This document shows, piece after piece, positions 31,926 to 40,408 of a stretch of DNA of 42,103 bases (the stretch's first letter is position 1; each line of letters begins with the position of its first letter). The notes beneath the pieces are model-generated. The model searched no databases. It had not been told where the DNA came from and was given only the letters and a program-made list of their open reading frames with translations. The DNA is from Paraplanobispora takensis (GTDB taxonomy: Bacteria > Actinomycetota > Actinomycetes > Streptosporangiales > Streptosporangiaceae), in contig NZ_BOOK01000071.1 of the NCBI RefSeq assembly GCF_016863195.1, positions 1-42,103 on the forward strand, in the 5' to 3' direction. A program made the translations under genes and the position numbers.

Positions 31926-32258
31926 ATGAACGCCACCGTCCACGCCTACGGAGTCACCGAAGCCGGCCAGCCGCTGCGGCCGGTCGCCATCGAGCGCCGC
32001 GATGTCGGCCCGCACGACATCAAGCTCGACATCCAGTACTGCGGCATCTGCCACTCCGACATCCACTTCGCCCGCGGCGACTTCGGCCCGCTGCCCGTCA
32101 GCCCGCTCGTGCCGGGTCACGAGATCATCGGCACCGTCACCGAGGTCGGCAGCGAGGTGACCAAGCACCAGGTCGGCGACCGCGTCGGCATCGGCTGCAT
32201 GGTCAACTCCTGCCGCGAATGCGCCAACTGCCGGCAAGGCGAAGAACAGTACTGCCTG
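31926..32258 (+). pseudogene. Truncated NAD(P)-dependent alcohol dehydrogenase (YahK/AdhA type)
   Basis: The first 111 codons match the N-terminal catalytic domain: YCGICHSDIHFARG (catalytic zinc Cys), VPGHEIIG and the structural zinc cluster CRECANCRQGEEQYC. Homology stops abruptly after the last Cys at about 32258. The frame then runs through unrelated residues to 32450. The entire NADP-binding domain is missing. AAGGAGC precedes the ATG, 48 bases after the flavodoxin stop, so it was the third gene of the MFS operon. The break coincides with the edge of the Tn3-related region. Confidence 0.8.
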
Positions 32259-32701
32259 CTCACAGCTCCTGGAGCAGGCGCGGCGCCGGGAAACAGCACG
32301 CAGCCCGGAGCCGGTGGCATCACAAAGCGCGCCCGTGGTCAGCGGGTGCCGGGGTGCCATGATGTGGCCGGTGTGTCGGCTTGTCACTCAGCCCTCCCTG
32401 ACGGCCACCGGTACCTGGGACAAGCCCCAGCCGTGCTTGACCGCAAGTGACACCAGCACGGCAGGCAACCGGTTGACGCGGGCGGCGGCACCGGGCCCGC
32501 CGATGCCGATCGTGATGCTCACCTCAGTGCTCTGGCAAGCGGCGTGGCGGCGCTCGGCCGCAATGTGGACAGCAGGGTGGATCCGGCCGCGCAGACGCGT
32601 CGCTTCGGCCGGGCCGGCCACGCGGCCACGCGGTGCAGGCCGCTGATCGTGAGGAAACATCGGCCGGGATCAGAACCCCGGCCCACAAGATGGAAGCAGC
32701 G
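32259..32701. other. Junction DNA, no recognisable gene
   Basis: This 443-base stretch lies between the truncated dehydrogenase and the Tn3 transposase remnant. A 90-codon minus-strand frame (32388-32660) has no recognisable motif and no clear ribosome site. A hairpin GGCCGGG/CCCGGCC (32662-32683) lies 20 bases beyond the transposase stop. No typical Tn3 terminal repeat (GGGG start, TAAG end) was found by eye. Confidence 0.4.
32662..32683. terminator. Short GC hairpin after the transposase remnant
   Basis: Arms GGCCGGG and CCCGGCC enclose an 8-base loop, 19 bases downstream of the transposase stop on the minus strand. There is no T-run. It may be a terminator or part of a lost transposon end. 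Confidence 0.3.
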
Positions 32702-34910
32702 TCAGGATGCCAGGTCGACCTCGGTGAAGTCGACCTCCTTCAGCAGGGGGTCGAACGGATCCGGCCGATGACGTAGCTCGTCGGTGGCGTACGTGCCGAA
32801 GCGGCGGATGTGAGCCCGCAGGTACGGCGAGATCGCTCCGAGCTCGTCGGCGGTGATGGGCCAGCCCTCAGCGATGAGGGTGCGCACCACGTCCATCAGG
32901 TCCAGGGCGTTATGGAAGATCACCAGGTTCGCCAGCAGGGTGTTCATCTTGATGAGCTTTTCCTGCTCGTCGGGGTCGTTGTCGGCGATCACCCCGTTGT
33001 TGCCGAAGGAGAGCCACTGGGAGAACGCGTTGTAGGACTCGACCTTGTTGGTCGCCGCTGTCACCCGCGAGCGCAGCGCCGGATCGGCGAGGTAGCGCAG
33101 CAGCGCCACCGTGCGCACGCTGCGGCCGACCTCCCGGAACGCCTTGTAGATGCGGTTCTTGCGGGAGTTGGAGCGCAGCCGCCGCATCAAGGTTGCCGAG
33201 CTCAGCCGGTTTTCGCTGGTCGAACCCGAAGAGCGTGGCCAGGGCGAACACCGGGAACGACTGGCCTTGCGTATCCGCATGCACCACCGAGGGCTGGACG
33301 TCGGACTCGTTGGCCAAAAGGCCCTCGATCGGGTGAACGGCCTCCCATACCCCGCACGGGATGAACCGGGAGAACAAGGCCACGTAGGTGTCGGCGACGT
33401 AGTGGTAGGCGATGCCGCCCACCCCGCCGTAGCGGATCGAGGTCTCCGCCAGCAGGTTGTCGATGTAGGTCTCCACGTGCGTGCCGTCGGCGGCCACCGC
33501 GGTCCCGTCACCCCACGCCTTGACCACGTCGAGTTCGGCGAAGGCGTTGACCGCCGAGGCGATGGCGGCGTTCAGCTTGGTGATGGTGGTGTGCCGGTTG
33601 CGGACCATCGACAGCTCCCGCGCCGAGATTCCGGACAGGTGCTTGGCCGCCTCATACGGGCCCAGGTTGATGCCGCCGGTGAAGATCGCCAATGCGTACC
33701 GGAACAACGGGTCGGAGATCTTCGGGTCCGGTCCCGAGGCCGGCCCGAAGTGGTGGTGCCAGCCCAGCCAGTGCGCGGTGCGCGCCACGATTCCCAGCAG
33801 CGAGCGCTCGGGCATGCGCCGCTCGATCGCCGCGGCCAGGTTCTCGGCGGCCTTCAGCGTCTCCTGGCCGCGCCGCCGCTTGACGGTCGGGGTGCCGTCC
33901 TCGGCGATGACCAGATCGGTGTTGTCGGCATACCCGGCGTCCAGCCGCGCGGCCGCGGCCAGGTGCGCCCCGCGCAGCTGAGCGACGAACCCGGCCGCCG
34001 TATCCGGCAGGCCCACCTGCGCGCAAAAACCCTCCAGCAGCGGCTCGCATTCGGACCAGGGCAGCAGGTTGGCGCTCCAGTCGGCGTACTCGCCCGCGCC
34101 GGCCACCGCGATGTCGCCGGTGCGCAGGTCCTCAGCCAGGTAGGCAAAGACCATCGCCTCGAAATGCCGGCGCGCCACCATGCCCGGGCGGCGCCGGTCG
34201 GTGATGGCGCGCCGCCAGCTGCCGGAGGCGAACATGATCCCCGACTCCGGATCGCCGGCCGCATCGACCGGTGGCGGCAACGGGATGAAGTCGCGCCGCA
34301 AGCCCTCATGAGCGCACGCGTGCTCCAGCACCACCAGCACCGAGTCGTCTTGCGAGGTGGCCTTGAGCTCCAGCTTCGCGACCAGGTCGAACATCACGGA
34401 CCGGTCCTTGGCGAAGAACCGGTGCGCCAGCACCTCGTAGTTGTCGCCGTGGAAGGCCGCCACCGCCTCGATGTCGGCCAGCTGCGCGCCGAAGCCGCCG
34501 GCCTGCTGGACCGCGGCCACCGCCCGCTCCACCCCTCCGGCGGCCTCGGGGCCGTCGGGGTCCAGGTGCTCCAGCACGGTGCGGTAGGTGCCGACCAGTT
34601 TCTCGCTGACCGTGCGCTGGCGCTCGCGGATGTCCTCCAGCGCAGCCCGGGCCCGCTTCAGGTTGCCCGCCACCCGCTCGCACAGCATCTCCGCCAGGTC
34701 GTCGCGGGCCCGCATCCGCGCGGTGTGCGTCAAGCACGCCAGCAGCGCCAGAGCCTTGACCGGATCGTAACGCGACAGGGTGTCGGCGTCCTGGGCGTCG
34801 GCCTCCCCGGCGAAATCAGCGATCTTCGACGGCGCGATGCCCTCCAGCCAGGCCCCGGTGTCCCCGAGGGCGTCGATCTCGTCCAGATAGTCGGCCTGCT
34901 TGCGAAAGCG
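32702..34910 (-). pseudogene. tnpA: Tn3-family transposase (TnpA), truncated and frameshifted
   Basis: The C-terminal 200 codons are a textbook Tn3 TnpA end (NKVESYNAFSQWLSFGNNG, NDPDEQEK, NALDLMDVVRTL, ending LRHRPDPFDPLL). The upstream part, in another frame, contains the catalytic core region (AWGDGTAVAADGTHV, SVVHADTQGQSFPVFALATLFGFD). At about 33215 the sequence jumps from FGFD to RLSSATLMRRLRS, skipping about 40-50 residues (the segment that normally begins PRIRNWKDL), with a frame change. At the 5' end the open frame reaches only RFRKQADYLDEIDALG (about 34910); the N-terminal 200 or more residues and the start are missing. No resolvase is seen. It cannot be an active transposase. Confidence 0.88.
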
Positions 34911-35040
34911 TGTCCAGCTCGCCCTCCAGGCACCGCCCGCGGTCGTCGCCCGGATGCTCGGCCATCACCACGTCCACATCACCGCACTGGCCGCGGAAGC
35001 TGGAAGCCCGTGGTCCCACTACGCCCCTACCGACCACGGA

Positions 35041-35568
35041 AAGTAACCGCAGGCGTTGTGTCAGGGAGAATACCGACTACTCGATTAGCGGCCTCCACCA
35101 GATCTGCCCCCCATAGTCAGGATGCCCAGGGCCGACACGTCACGGCCGGGCCGCTCAAAGCGCCCGGCAACGGAGGAGGACGTCACACGGCTCATCCCAC
35201 CAGGATCGGCGAACACCTTATGTGCTCAATACATCACTCTTCGTATTTACCCCAGCCCTGCTGGATCTGCCGCTGCGCGTCGGCACCCCGGACGGCACGA
35301 CGACGCACGATCCCCGCTGACCGCGAGGGAGGCGGTTCCCGAGGGGCCCTTCACCCCGGATGGGGATTGCTGCACCTCCTGCGCCGTCCTTGCGCGTACG
35401 CGAGGCTCCTCCCCGACCGGCTGGCTTCCCGGAGGGGGCGATCGCTTACCAAGTACGCCGGAACGGGCTAATAACGCTGGTCACAGGCTCGGAAGGCTGC
35501 TGGACCGCCGGGTGCCCAGCAGCGCCCTCGTGGACCGTTCGGTCGAACACCTGGTGCTGGCGACGGAC
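35041..35568. other. Non-coding stretch, 528 bases
   Basis: No convincing gene. A lower-GC patch lies at about 35215-35265 (TTATGTGCTCAATACATC). A short frame around 35120-35450 has a Cys-rich piece (DGDCCTSC) but no recognisable fold or ribosome site. The interval probably includes more transposon-related debris and the 3' end of the STAS operon. Confidence 0.4.
35496..35523 (-). terminator. Candidate terminator of the KaiC-STAS operon
   Basis: GCTGCTGG and CCAGCAGC pair around a 12-base loop, 45 bases beyond the STAS stop in the direction of transcription. No U-tract follows, as is usual for GC-rich genomes. It is the only clear dyad near the operon end. Confidence 0.4.
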
Positions 35569-35907
35569 CTACGTGCTGTCGTGGCGGAGGTTGGGCACCG
35601 TGGCGGGAAGGTCGAGCAGATCGATGATTTCGGCCAGGGCGGCGTGCATGTTCGTGAGCCGGAGCTGCCCGTGGCCGATCATCCGTGCGGCGCGCACCAG
35701 GCCGGCGATTCCGGCCGCGTCGATGAAGTCCAGGCGGGTGCAGTCGATGACGAGGTCGCGGTCCGGGCGGGCCGCCTGGCTGAGGGCGGTCACCAGGAGA
35801 TCGCAGGTGGTCAGGTCCAGCTCGCCGATGAGGTGCACGGTGTGCGGGTGCTCGTGATCCCGGCGCGCCTCAAACGGCGTTGAGGGGCGCGGTGATGTCG
35901 ATGCCAT
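35569..35907 (-). CDS. STAS-domain protein (anti-anti-sigma factor-like)
   Basis: This 112-residue protein is nearly all STAS fold: VHLIGELDLTTC (strand 1-2 and turn), DLVIDCTRLDFIDAAGIAGL and a C-terminal helix. RsbV/SpoIIAA proteins are phosphorylated on the first Ser after Asp in D-S-S/T-G; here the site reads D63-A64-A65-G66, so the phosphorylatable Ser is Ala. It may be a constitutively active binder or a docking subunit. The ATG at 35907 overlaps the KaiC-like gene by 38 bases without a clear ribosome site, implying translational coupling. Third gene of the signalling operon. Confidence 0.85.
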   Translation of the reverse strand: MASTSPRPSTPFEARRDHEHPHTVHLIGELDLTTCDLLVTALSQAARPDRDLVIDCTRLDFIDAAGIAGLVRAARMIGHGQLRLTNMHAALAEIIDLLDLPATVPNLRHDST

Positions 35908-37252
35908 CGTGGGTGATGTCGAATTGGTGGGACTGCGGGATGTGACGGCTGGCCCGGGTCTTCAAGACCGTCAGCGCCCGCCCGACGTGGGTCTCGTTGC
36001 GCAGGTACTGCAGCAAGATCACATTGTCGGACAGGTGGGAGACGCCGCGCTCCGACAGCCGGGTGTGGCCGTACAGCTCGGCCGATTCGTAGGTGAGCAG
36101 GACACTGATGCCCGCCCGGGAGCAATGGTTGAGCAGCGCGTAGATGAACTCCCGAAACCGCTTCTCATCAGGGCAGGCGGCCGCCAGATCGCCGAGGCTG
36201 TCGATCACCAGCCGATAGGCGCCGGCCGATTGGATGGTCTCCAGCAGGTCGTAGTACCACTGGTCGATGTAGACGTCGTTGGGTGAGTCGCAGCGCAGCA
36301 CGGCGGCCCGCTCCTTGACGTCCCAGCCGAATCCGCTGATCATCCGCTCAAGCTGAACGCGGTTTTCCTGCAGCGAGGCGAAGACGCCGGGCTCGCCCAG
36401 GCGCGCCCCGCCGTAGATGAACTGCAGTCCCATCACCGTCTTGCCCGAGCCCGAGGGGCCGATCACCAAGGTGGCCGAGCCGGGCCAGTAGCCGTCGCCG
36501 ACCAGCTCATCCAACGCGGCGATGCCCGAGGTCGCCCGCCGTTGGCTCAGCTCATACGGTCCCGCGTCGATGTCGCTGAGCCGCGGGAAGACCTTGATGC
36601 CGGTAGCTTCGATGCGATAGGCGTGCGCGCCGGAGCGAAAGTCGCTGCCGCGCAGCTTCAGCACCCGCAGGGCACGGCTGTCGCGCTGGCCGGCGTCTTC
36701 GGTGGCCAGCAGCACGGCGGCGTCGGCGATGGCGAACTCCGGGCAGCCCTCCAGCTCATCGCGCCGGTATTCGCCCAGCCACAGCGCCATCGTGCCGGTG
36801 GCGGCCAAGTGACCGGCCAACTGGTGGATGAAGCCTTCGAACTCCCGCTCGCCGACCGCCCGGTGGCGCAGCGCCCGGAAGCTGTCGATGATCAGAAGCG
36901 AGCACGGCTGCCGCTCGACCCGGCTGCCGATGTGGCTGAGCACGCCATTCAGGCCGTGGTCGTCGAGCTGGCCGCCGAGGTCTTCGAACAACACCGAGTG
37001 GCCGACGCGGTCGGGGTCGAAAAACGACAGGGCTTCGCCGAAGTACAAGATCTTGCTCAGGGGTTCGGCGACGGTGCTGAGGTAGATGGCGGGCCGTTGC
37101 TCGGTGCCGTTGGTGAAGGCGTACTGCTGGGCCAGGACGGTCTTGCCGCTGCCCGGCAGGCCCGCGATGAGGGCGATGGACGGGTTGATCAGACCGCCGT
37201 TGAGGATCGCATCGAGTGGGGCCTGCCCGCTTGTCAGTCGTCGCTCAGGCAT
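35870..37252 (-). CDS. KaiC-like double-RecA-domain ATPase
   Basis: 460 residues with two tandem RecA-like modules. Domain 1 has Walker A GLPGSGKT (31-38) and Walker B LLIIDS (about 119). Domain 2 has GPSGSGKT (265-272), RLVIDSL and a QEN in the position of the KaiC catalytic Glu pair. The circadian KaiC C-terminal Ser-Thr phosphorylation pair and tail are not apparent, so this belongs to the wider KaiC-like family used in signalling in many bacteria. ATG at 37252 overlaps the upstream stop by 8 bases; a GTG at 37261 is an alternative. It sits between an RsbW-like kinase/receiver fusion and a STAS protein. It probably acts as an oligomeric ATP-driven switch within that partner-switching system. 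Confidence 0.87.
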   Translation of the reverse strand: MPERRLTSGQAPLDAILNGGLINPSIALIAGLPGSGKTVLAQQYAFTNGTEQRPAIYLSTVAEPLSKILYFGEALSFFDPDRVGHSVLFEDLGGQLDDHGLNGVLSHIGSRVERQPCSLLIIDSFRALRHRAVGEREFEGFIHQLAGHLAATGTMALWLGEYRRDELEGCPEFAIADAAVLLATEDAGQRDSRALRVLKLRGSDFRSGAHAYRIEATGIKVFPRLSDIDAGPYELSQRRATSGIAALDELVGDGYWPGSATLVIGPSGSGKTVMGLQFIYGGARLGEPGVFASLQENRVQLERMISGFGWDVKERAAVLRCDSPNDVYIDQWYYDLLETIQSAGAYRLVIDSLGDLAAACPDEKRFREFIYALLNHCSRAGISVLLTYESAELYGHTRLSERGVSHLSDNVILLQYLRNETHVGRALTVLKTRASRHIPQSHQFDITHDGIDITAPLNAV

Positions 37253-38039
37253 GAGGCGCACCTGAGGCGGCGCCGGTGGCGGACGGTTCGGTCAGCAGCC
37301 GCACCGCGGCCAGCACCTCCAGCGGATGCACCGGTTTGCGCAGGAACCGGCTGGCTTGCAGGTTCTCCGGCGGTGCAAGGATCGACATGGCCAGGACCGG
37401 AACTCCGGCTCGGGTGAGGTCCTCGCACAGCTGGAGGGTCAGCCCGTGGGAGGTCATCAGGTCGACGATGGCCAGCCGCGGGGGGCTCACCGAGGCGGCG
37501 TGGCCGGCTTGGGCCGATCCCGCCACCAGCGTTGGGTAGCCTTCGGCCTCCAGGAAGGAGGACAACGATCGGCCGGCGAACCGGTCGCCGTCAACGAGCA
37601 GGAGCGCAGGCGGGGCTGCAGCACCCGCTGCCGGGCGTGCGCGCACGGGCATCCGCAGATGGACCATCGTGCCCTTCTCCTCGCGCCGGCCCGGCCGGAT
37701 GGTGACCTCATCGGCCAGGGCCAAGACGATCCGCAGGCCAATCCCGCGCGCGTCGATCCCGCCGACTTCGAAAACGCCCTGATCGCACACGGTGATCCAC
37801 ACACCTTGGTCGGTGTCCTCCCACCGCACGTAGATCGCATCGGTGGCGCTGTGCTCCAGCGCGTTGGCCGACAACTCGTGGGTGACCAGCACGATCCGCT
37901 GCCGTTCCCGGTCGGCGGCTCCCGCCTCCTCGGCCAGGCGGGTGACGAAGGCCCGGATGTCGGCCAATACCTCAGGACTCACCGGAAACAAGTACTCGAC
38001 CGGCTCACTGGACCCCGAGCCAGGCAGTAAAGCCATCAT
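37245..38039 (-). CDS. RsbW-like HATPase fused to a response-regulator receiver
   Basis: This is a 264-residue protein. Residues 20-130 form a GHKL ATPase of the anti-sigma kinase type, with N-box HELSANALEHS (Glu55, Asn59), a Gly-rich DARGIGLRIV and a final MVHLRMPV strand. There is no histidine-kinase dimerisation helix. After a Pro/Ala linker, residues 145-255 form a CheY-like receiver, with Asp150/Asp152 in LLVDGDR, the phospho-acceptor candidate Asp193 in AIVDL and Lys235 in LRKPVHP. GGGAGG precedes the tandem ATG codons. It heads the operon; the fusion would let a two-component signal control an anti-sigma/STAS switch. No sigma factor or sensor kinase is nearby. Confidence 0.87.
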   Translation of the reverse strand: MMALLPGSGSSEPVEYLFPVSPEVLADIRAFVTRLAEEAGAADRERQRIVLVTHELSANALEHSATDAIYVRWEDTDQGVWITVCDQGVFEVGGIDARGIGLRIVLALADEVTIRPGRREEKGTMVHLRMPVRARPAAGAAAPPALLLVDGDRFAGRSLSSFLEAEGYPTLVAGSAQAGHAASVSPPRLAIVDLMTSHGLTLQLCEDLTRAGVPVLAMSILAPPENLQASRFLRKPVHPLEVLAAVRLLTEPSATGAASGAPHA

Positions 38040-38216
38040 TGGGCCTCCCTTCGGCCCCCGCTCTCACGATAGCCCCGAGTGCCATCACCACACCAGAGCG
38101 TTACCAAGGGGGAGGGGAAGGGGTTCCTGCGGCCTGCTGCCGAACGGTCCGCGAGGCCGAATCGGCGAGGAAACCCGTGGGGAGGCGTCGATCTGGGAGG
38201 ACGCCGCCGGATGACC

Positions 38217-38471
38217 CGGCAGGTCTTTGCGTGGCCGTCGTGAGCAGATCACCGCCAGCACCTTGGCCACGTCGGCGGCCGCGGCCGGGCGGGGCAGGGC
38301 TTTCGGGACCTTGACGGTGTCGATGCGGTCCATCGGGTTGGCGGCCAGGAGGTCGTGCCGGACGGCCCACTTGGTGAAGGAGGCGATCGCGGCGCGCTTG
38401 CGCTTGCGGCCGGCCGGCGACAGCTCGGCGAGCCCGGCCAGGTAGGCGCGGACCGGCGCGGCGGTCACGGG
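38217..38471 (-). pseudogene. Tyrosine recombinase N-terminal fragment
   Basis: About 85 codons match the SAM-like core-binding domain of XerC/D-type phage integrases: VRAYLAGLAELSPAGRKRKRAAI, SFTKWAVRHDLLAANPMDRI, then LPRPAAAADVAKVL and ICSRRPRKDLP. In intact proteins this leads into R-D-R-x-L-F and the catalytic Arg. Here the sequence diverges right after KDLP and the catalytic domain is absent. No start codon context is seen. The remnant lies just upstream of the KaiC operon promoter. Confidence 0.7.
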
Positions 38472-38780
38472 GTTGGGGAGCCTACGGACAGCCGTTGGCG
38501 GTACCCATGAGTAACTTAGCTGGACGGTCCGGCAGGGCCCTCGGTCGGGATGAGTACGCGCGGACCTGGCCGGCCGGGAAGGAGTCCAGTCAGCGCGGTT
38601 CGGATGGCGGCTCGGCCCACTCCATGCGTGCGAGCGAGAGCCGCGCCGCCGTGCGCACCGCGCTCGCCGACCTGCTGCCCGACCAGCCTGCCTGAGCACA
38701 CCGATCACCCCAGTGGCAGCTCACCGTAGCTATACCCACTGATCAACTGAAGGTCATTTCCGGCCGGGGTCAGCCTCAGT
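38472..38780. other. Intergenic, 309 bases
   Basis: No gene is supported on either strand. It joins the recombinase remnant to the 3' end of the DinB-family gene. A short lower-GC patch (TAGCTATACCCACTGATCAACTG) lies at about 38727-38750. No hairpin terminator was found. Confidence 0.4.
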
Positions 38781-39554
38781 TCAGGCACCGGCCTCGAGCA
38801 CGGCCAGGTCGCGTACCGCATAACGGTGATGCTCGGCCTCTTCCTTCAGCACCACCTTGAGGCAGCGGCGCACGACGTATTCCTGGTCGGGATACGGGTC
38901 TGCCGGCTTGCGAGCGCATACCCGATCGAGCTTGGCCTCGGTGAGCCCGTCGACGACACGCCGCATGGCGGCCATGCGGGCGAGCCGCGGCGCGAGCACC
39001 TCCTCGAGCGTCGGGGCGGCTTCGAGGGCGAGACCAAGCTTCGCCATCGCCTCGGGCGACATCCAGGCGCCGCACAGGCCCAACGGATGGTACGGCGCTT
39101 CCTCCTCCAGCACGGCATTGCCGAGCCAGGCATCACCGGCGAACAGCAGGTGCCGTTGGGTCTGGACCAACGACCACTCGCCGTTGACCTGCTCATGCAG
39201 CTTGGCCTCGGGCAACAGCCTGGCGCGGTCGAGCGTCGCCGCCCACAGCGTCTCGATGGCATCCCAAGCAGCCCGGTAGTCGTCGGGGGAGGCGGCCTCC
39301 CGCGCCAGCACCCGCGTGGGGTGCTGGCGGTCGAGCTCGGCCTCGACGTAGGCGGTCACGTCGACGTCGTTGACGACGAGACGCTCGAAGCTGCCACCGA
39401 GGTAGACGTCGCTGCCATAGCAGTCGACGATCTTCAGGTCACTGACCTCGCAATCGCGGATCTCCAGACCGGCAAGGTCGCACAGGTGGATGCGGGCACC
39501 ACGGAACTGGTCACTTTGGGCGTACTCAGCAGCCATTGAGGCAGTATCGCGCAC
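38781..39554 (-). CDS. DinB-family protein with pentapeptide-like N-terminus
   Basis: This 257-residue protein has residues 18-65 showing a degenerate pentapeptide-repeat pattern (FRGARIHLCDLAGLEIRDCEVSDL). Residues 85-250 form a DinB-like four-helix bundle (WDAIETLWAATLDRARLL; NGEWSLVQTQRHLLFAGDAWL; a C-terminal EEAEHHRYAVRDL with a His in the expected metal-ligand helix). DinB_2 proteins are putative metal-dependent thiol transferases. GTG at 39554 is preferred: GGGAGGG lies 5 bases before it, whereas the ATG at 39536 has none. It stands alone, flanked by recombinase remnants. Confidence 0.8.
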   Translation of the reverse strand: MRDTASMAAEYAQSDQFRGARIHLCDLAGLEIRDCEVSDLKIVDCYGSDVYLGGSFERLVVNDVDVTAYVEAELDRQHPTRVLAREAASPDDYRAAWDAIETLWAATLDRARLLPEAKLHEQVNGEWSLVQTQRHLLFAGDAWLGNAVLEEEAPYHPLGLCGAWMSPEAMAKLGLALEAAPTLEEVLAPRLARMAAMRRVVDGLTEAKLDRVCARKPADPYPDQEYVVRRCLKVVLKEEAEHHRYAVRDLAVLEAGA

Positions 39555-39694
39555 CCGTCCCTCCCGTGCCACGTTTGGCAACCAAAGGTAACGAAAGTGA
39601 TCATCAAGCCGTCAAATGCGATCCTTACCCCTGGCCAGAGGCTACTTCGTTGGAAATTTCTTCATTGCTACCGGGACCCCTGGAAAGCCCAGTG

Positions 39695-39741
39695 TTCAGG
39701 TGAACTGAAGGTTCCTCAGGATGAACCGAAGGGTCTTCAGG
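39695..39741. repeat. Imperfect direct repeat with internal dyads
   Basis: TTCAGGTGAACTGAAGGTTC is followed by CTCAGGATGAACCGAAGGGTC and then TTCAGG, giving a 20-21 base period. The first copy also contains the dyad TTCAG-N5-CTGAA. It lies at the 3' edge of a recombinase remnant, a location where attachment or arm-type sites are often found. Confidence 0.4.
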
Positions 39742-39743
39742 CT

Positions 39744-40280
39744 CTATATGGGTCGTGGACCCTTGGGTTCGTCCCGACCGGTGGAGTCTTGCTCCTCGAC
39801 CATGGTGACGAGGAGAGCGCGGGCGTTCTCGGCGTAGCAGATGGCGGTCTTGGGATCGAGGCCGAAGACCGCAGCGAGGTGGAGCGGGTCAGGGCCGCTG
39901 ACGAGGGCTTCTTCGAGTTGCCGGTCGACGCGGAGGCGTTCGAGGGTCGCGGCCTGGACGGCGGCGAGCATGAGGACCAGGCGGGCGGCCGGGGTGGTGG
40001 CGGCCTCGGTCGCCTGGTCGACGTCGTCTTGGTCGAGTCGCTGGGCGAGCCGGTAGGGGTGCTGGCCGACGCGGATGCCCCGGGTGGGGTCGCGGAAGAC
40101 TTTCCCGGTCTTCTTGGCGAAGGCGAACAGGGAGCGCAGCGAGACCAGCAGGTTGGCGCGGCGGGAGCCGGTGAGGGCGTCCAAGGCGGCCAAGACATCA
40201 TCACCGGTGACTTCCCGGAGATGGTCATAGCGCTGTGACCAGGTGTCGGCGTACGACTTCAAGTGCAGAGCCAGGTACAA
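39744..40280 (-). pseudogene. Tyrosine recombinase/integrase with internal deletion
   Basis: The N-terminal part (HLREVTGDDVLAALDALTG, LLVSLRSLFAFAKKTGKVFRDPTRGI) and the C-terminal tail (AATLERLRVDRQLEEAL, DPLHLAAVFGLDPKTAICYAENA) of an actinobacterial integrase are joined in one open frame. The roughly 100-200 residue catalytic region between them (after RLVLMLAAV) is gone, so the Arg-His-Arg-Tyr site is missing. The true N-terminus is also absent; the frame opens at a TTG without a ribosome site. It therefore looks open but is a deletion derivative. Confidence 0.7.
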
Positions 40281-40337
40281 GTAAACGTGCAGAGATGCGC
40301 GAGCGTGTCGACGCGGTGATGGGCTGAGCAGCCGGAA

Positions 40338-40408
40338 GCGGGGTTCGGAGTGAATCGGAACGCGGTCCGTTACCGCCGGATCCCGTTCCGATTCACTCCG
40401 AACCCCGC
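40338..40408. repeat. Perfect 25-bp inverted repeat
   Basis: GCGGGGTTCGGAGTGAATCGGAACG (40338-40362) and its exact reverse complement (40384-40408) enclose 21 bases. The right arm contains the stop codon and last codons of the TfoX-like gene. As RNA it would form a very stable hairpin at the end of the PfpI-TetR-TfoX operon and could terminate it. An alternative is an inverted duplication created by recombination next to the integrase remnant. Confidence 0.9.

Noticed and set aside
32388-32660. A 90-codon minus-strand frame in the junction DNA
   Set aside because: No motif, no clear ribosome site; surrounded by truncated genes.
35010-35060. CGGAAAGTAACCGCAGG as a Tn3-like terminal repeat
   Set aside because: It resembles the inner part of some Tn3 ends but lacks the GGGG outer end and points the wrong way for the transposase remnant.
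33150-35471. A 773-codon + strand frame opposite the Tn3 transposase
   Set aside because: Antisense shadow; transposase motifs are unambiguous on the minus strand.
35122-35883. A possible Cys-containing + strand small protein upstream of the STAS stop
   Set aside because: No ribosome site or family, and its 3' half is antisense to the STAS gene.
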